Shown: piece by piece, positions 62,371 to 64,000 of the stretch
Layout: every line of letters begins with the position of its first letter
Position numbering within the stretch: the stretch's first letter is position 1
From: CAWFQB01 sp965277875
GTDB lineage: Bacteria; Armatimonadota; Chthonomonadetes; Chthonomonadales; Chthonomonadaceae
NCBI GenBank assembly: GCA_965277875.1
Contig: CBDIDV010000001.1
Location: 50,626 to 114,625 of the forward strand
DNA length: 64,000 bases
Direction: 5' to 3'
The notes under the pieces: model-generated
Databases searched by the model: none
Told to the model about the DNA's origin: nothing
Seen by the model: the letters and a program-made list of their open reading frames with translations, nothing else
Made by a program: the position numbers and the translations under genes

Positions 62371-62421
62371 AGTTTTGGTTGACAAAACTCGAAGCATGTA
62401 CTATACTTTGCACAACCAAAA
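62371..62421 (+). promoter_or_regulatory. promoter with operator-like inverted repeats
   Basis: TTGACA (62379-62384), 17-base spacer, TATACT (62402-62407). The palindrome AGTTTTG GTTGA CAAAACT (62371-62389) covers the -35 box. TTTTGGTTG (62373-62381) is repeated in reverse as CAACCAAAA (62413-62421) over the transcription start. This fits self-repression by the regulator encoded next. Confidence 0.8.
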
Positions 62422-62433
62422 GAGGGAACACCC

Positions 62434-63588
62434 ATGCGATCAAATCAGGCGGTACCAAAATCGTTGTCCGAGCGGATGGTGCAGTCGCTCCAGGAGAGGA
62501 TTGTCGCCGGAGAGTACGGGCCGGGAACCTGGCTGCCCTCGGAGCGGGAATTGTCCGCCGAGTTTAGCGCAGACAGGTCCATAGTGCGCGGCGTGCTGGT
62601 CCACCTTGAACTGGCCGGCCTGATTACACGCGAGCGCGGACACCGCCCGCGAGTTCGGCCTCAGGACGTTGCCTATGCCGCAAAGGACATAGGCGCAGCG
62701 GAAGTGACGCCTGCAAGACGTGTCGCGGTCGTGCTGCCGCAGCATGTGACGGACGATGCGTCCCGTGAAATACTCAAAGGCCTGAACGAGACGCTCCAGG
62801 CCCAGGTCATCAAATCGCGCCTGATTATTTTCGATACCAACATGCACTCCGCGACGTGCCGCACCCTGGAAGAAGAAGCCTGCGCCGCTGTCGAGGCCGA
62901 GGACATGGATGGCGCGGTTGTATGGCCTTCGTTGGAAGAGGGACTGACTGCCCGATGGCACAGGCTGGCGCGCATGGGCCGTCCTGTGATTTTTGTAGAT
63001 CGCTATGATGCCGCCTTGCCATGTGATTTTGTCGGCATTGACAACTATGTCGCTGCCCGTGAGGCCACCGAGTATCTCCTGGGGCTCGGACATGCGCGGA
63101 TCGCGCATATCACCAATGATGAGCCGGCTTCACCTGTCGTAGATCGCGCGGCAGGGTATCGCGACGCCTTGCGCGCGGCGAACATAATAGGGGAAACCGC
63201 GACGCCCTGGGTCATACCCAAAGGCAATGCGGCGCAGTGGATGAACGATTTCGTCACCCATTGTCTGGAAGCGTCCACCCCACCCACAGCGGTTTTTGCC
63301 GTGAACGATTTTCTGGCGCATAAACTTATCGCTTTGCTGGAGGAGCGCAGCGCACGCGTACCGGAGCAAATCAGCGTTCTGGGGTTTGATGATTCAGATC
63401 GCTATTCTGCGCGTCCACCATTGCTGACCACGGTGCGGCAACCTTTCGAGCGTATCGGCCAGCGCGCGGCGGCTCTGCTGCTGCTGCGTTTGACCAGCCG
63501 GGGTCAGACGCCCCAAACATTTCAGCACATCCTTCTGCCCACCTATCTTATCGAACGCAGGACATGTCAGTCGCTGAAAAAACCCTGA
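62434..63588 (+). CDS. GntR/LacI hybrid (AraR-like) transcription regulator
   Basis: A 384-residue protein: a GntR-type winged helix at residues 5-75 (RMVQSLQERIVAGEYGPGTW, LPSERELSAEF, then VRGVLVHLELAGLI) joined to a LacI-type sugar-binding domain (90-380) with RRVAVVLPQHV, PVIFVDRYDAALPCDFVGID, LGLGHARIAHITND and VLGFDDSDRYSARPPLLTTV. This arrangement is that of AraR-like repressors, which leave DNA on binding a sugar. AGAGGG stands seven bases before the ATG. It is the likely controller of sugar genes nearby, and perhaps of the DUF1559 gene that follows; the SDR-GH1 unit lies beyond the insertion sequences. Confidence 0.88.
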   Translation: MRSNQAVPKSLSERMVQSLQERIVAGEYGPGTWLPSERELSAEFSADRSIVRGVLVHLELAGLITRERGHRPRVRPQDVAYAAKDIGAAEVTPARRVAVVLPQHVTDDASREILKGLNETLQAQVIKSRLIIFDTNMHSATCRTLEEEACAAVEAEDMDGAVVWPSLEEGLTARWHRLARMGRPVIFVDRYDAALPCDFVGIDNYVAAREATEYLLGLGHARIAHITNDEPASPVVDRAAGYRDALRAANIIGETATPWVIPKGNAAQWMNDFVTHCLEASTPPTAVFAVNDFLAHKLIALLEERSARVPEQISVLGFDDSDRYSARPPLLTTVRQPFERIGQRAAALLLLRLTSRGQTPQTFQHILLPTYLIERRTCQSLKKP

Positions 63589-63619
63589 GCGTCGCGGACG
63601 CTCAAGAAACGGAGCCATT

Positions 63620-64000
63620 ATGAAACGGAACCAAGCGTTTACGCTGATCGAACTTCTAGTTGTGATCGCCATTATCGCGATTCTGGCCGCTATCCTCTTC
63701 CCCGTCTTCGCACAGGCGCGGGAACGGGCCAGGCAGACAAGCTGCCTGTCCAACATGAAGCAGATCGGCACGGGCCTGTATATGTATGTCCAAGACTTTG
63801 ATGAGTACATGCCCTACGCGCTTGCGGGCGTACAGGGTATCAATGGGGGCGGCACGAATCTCATCGGCATTGATGACCAGATTCGTTCCTACATCAAAAA
63901 CGATCAGGTATGGGCCTGCAACAGCGACGGCATCTCGCGGCCGCTTAGCAACAACAAAGGCGACTTCTTCGACGGCTCGTTTGCCGGCAAGCGCACCAAG
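63620..64000 (+). CDS. type IV prepilin-like DUF1559 protein (3' end outside window)
   Basis: The visible 127 residues begin MKRNQA, then FTLIELLVVIAIIAILAA and ILFPVFAQARERARQTSCLS, NMKQIGTGLYMYVQDFDEYM. The prepilin-peptidase site is A|FTLIE with E at +5; alanine replaces the usual glycine. The sequence after the helix is the DUF1559-type signature of Armatimonadota and Planctomycetes, where these genes exist in many copies as exported pseudopilins of unknown role, often beside sugar-use genes. GGAG precedes the ATG at 63620, 31 bases after the regulator stop. It is cut by the window end. Confidence 0.9.
   Translation, partial: MKRNQAFTLIELLVVIAIIAILAAILFPVFAQARERARQTSCLSNMKQIGTGLYMYVQDFDEYMPYALAGVQGINGGGTNLIGIDDQIRSYIKNDQVWACNSDGISRPLSNNKGDFFDGSFAGKRTK

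Overview
The window looks like a piece of a high-GC bacterial chromosome, most likely Armatimonadota. The best clue is the prepilin cut off at the right edge (63620 onward): its N-terminus FTLIELLVVIAIIAILAA followed by ILFPVFAQARERAR is very typical of the large DUF1559-type prepilin families of that phylum. An alternative complex III (ACIII) operon, a selenoprotein formate dehydrogenase and a PEP-CTERM-like surface protein fit this. The assignment is an inference from protein style, not from a marker gene.

Bases 1 to about 24,700 are an accessory block. It holds short, mostly unrecognised genes of plasmid or conjugative-element type: a DUF932 protein, a RadC/JAB protein, a ParB-like protein, a nucleoside 2-deoxyribosyltransferase-like protein, a plasmid-type fusion protein, a FtsK/TraG/HerA-like ATPase and a Replic_Relax protein. 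It also carries regulators: an N-acyl synthase-like GNAT protein, a truncated 7TM sensor, a GAF-LuxR protein and a large BTAD/NTPase/TPR regulator. Hairpin terminators separate its transcription units. Three genes share a near-identical promoter cassette, and 24-bp iteron-like repeats and long perfect palindromes lie in its gene-free gaps. No integrase or boundary repeat is visible, so its limits are unknown.

Bases 25,100 to 30,900 encode a very large secreted modular protein (NBR1-like Ig, golvesin-like, LGFP and Ig-like repeats), a small PEP-CTERM-like surface protein and an unknown membrane protein. Bases 31,066 to 44,228 (minus strand) form one tightly overlapping respiratory operon, actABCDEF, a linker gene, then coxB-coxA-coxC and subunit IV: ACIII feeding an A2-type caa3 oxidase. 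Running the other way from 44,616 is a formate dehydrogenase locus: a broken fdhD, a UGA-containing (selenocysteine) fdhA with a SECIS-like hairpin, fdhB, an NrfD-type membrane subunit and a VKOR/SPW-like membrane protein. Formate electrons could thus enter the quinone pool and leave through ACIII and the oxidase.

Bases 51,900 to 59,800 hold DUF389 and MscS membrane proteins, an aquaporin, a DUF4380 protein, an NDH-2 type NADH dehydrogenase, and a GH1-like glycosidase with an SDR dehydrogenase. Bases 59,953 to 62,206 are an IS982-family element whose left inverted repeat has been split by a complete IS630-family element. After this come a GntR/LacI hybrid sugar-type regulator with a clear promoter and operator-like repeats, and the truncated prepilin gene.
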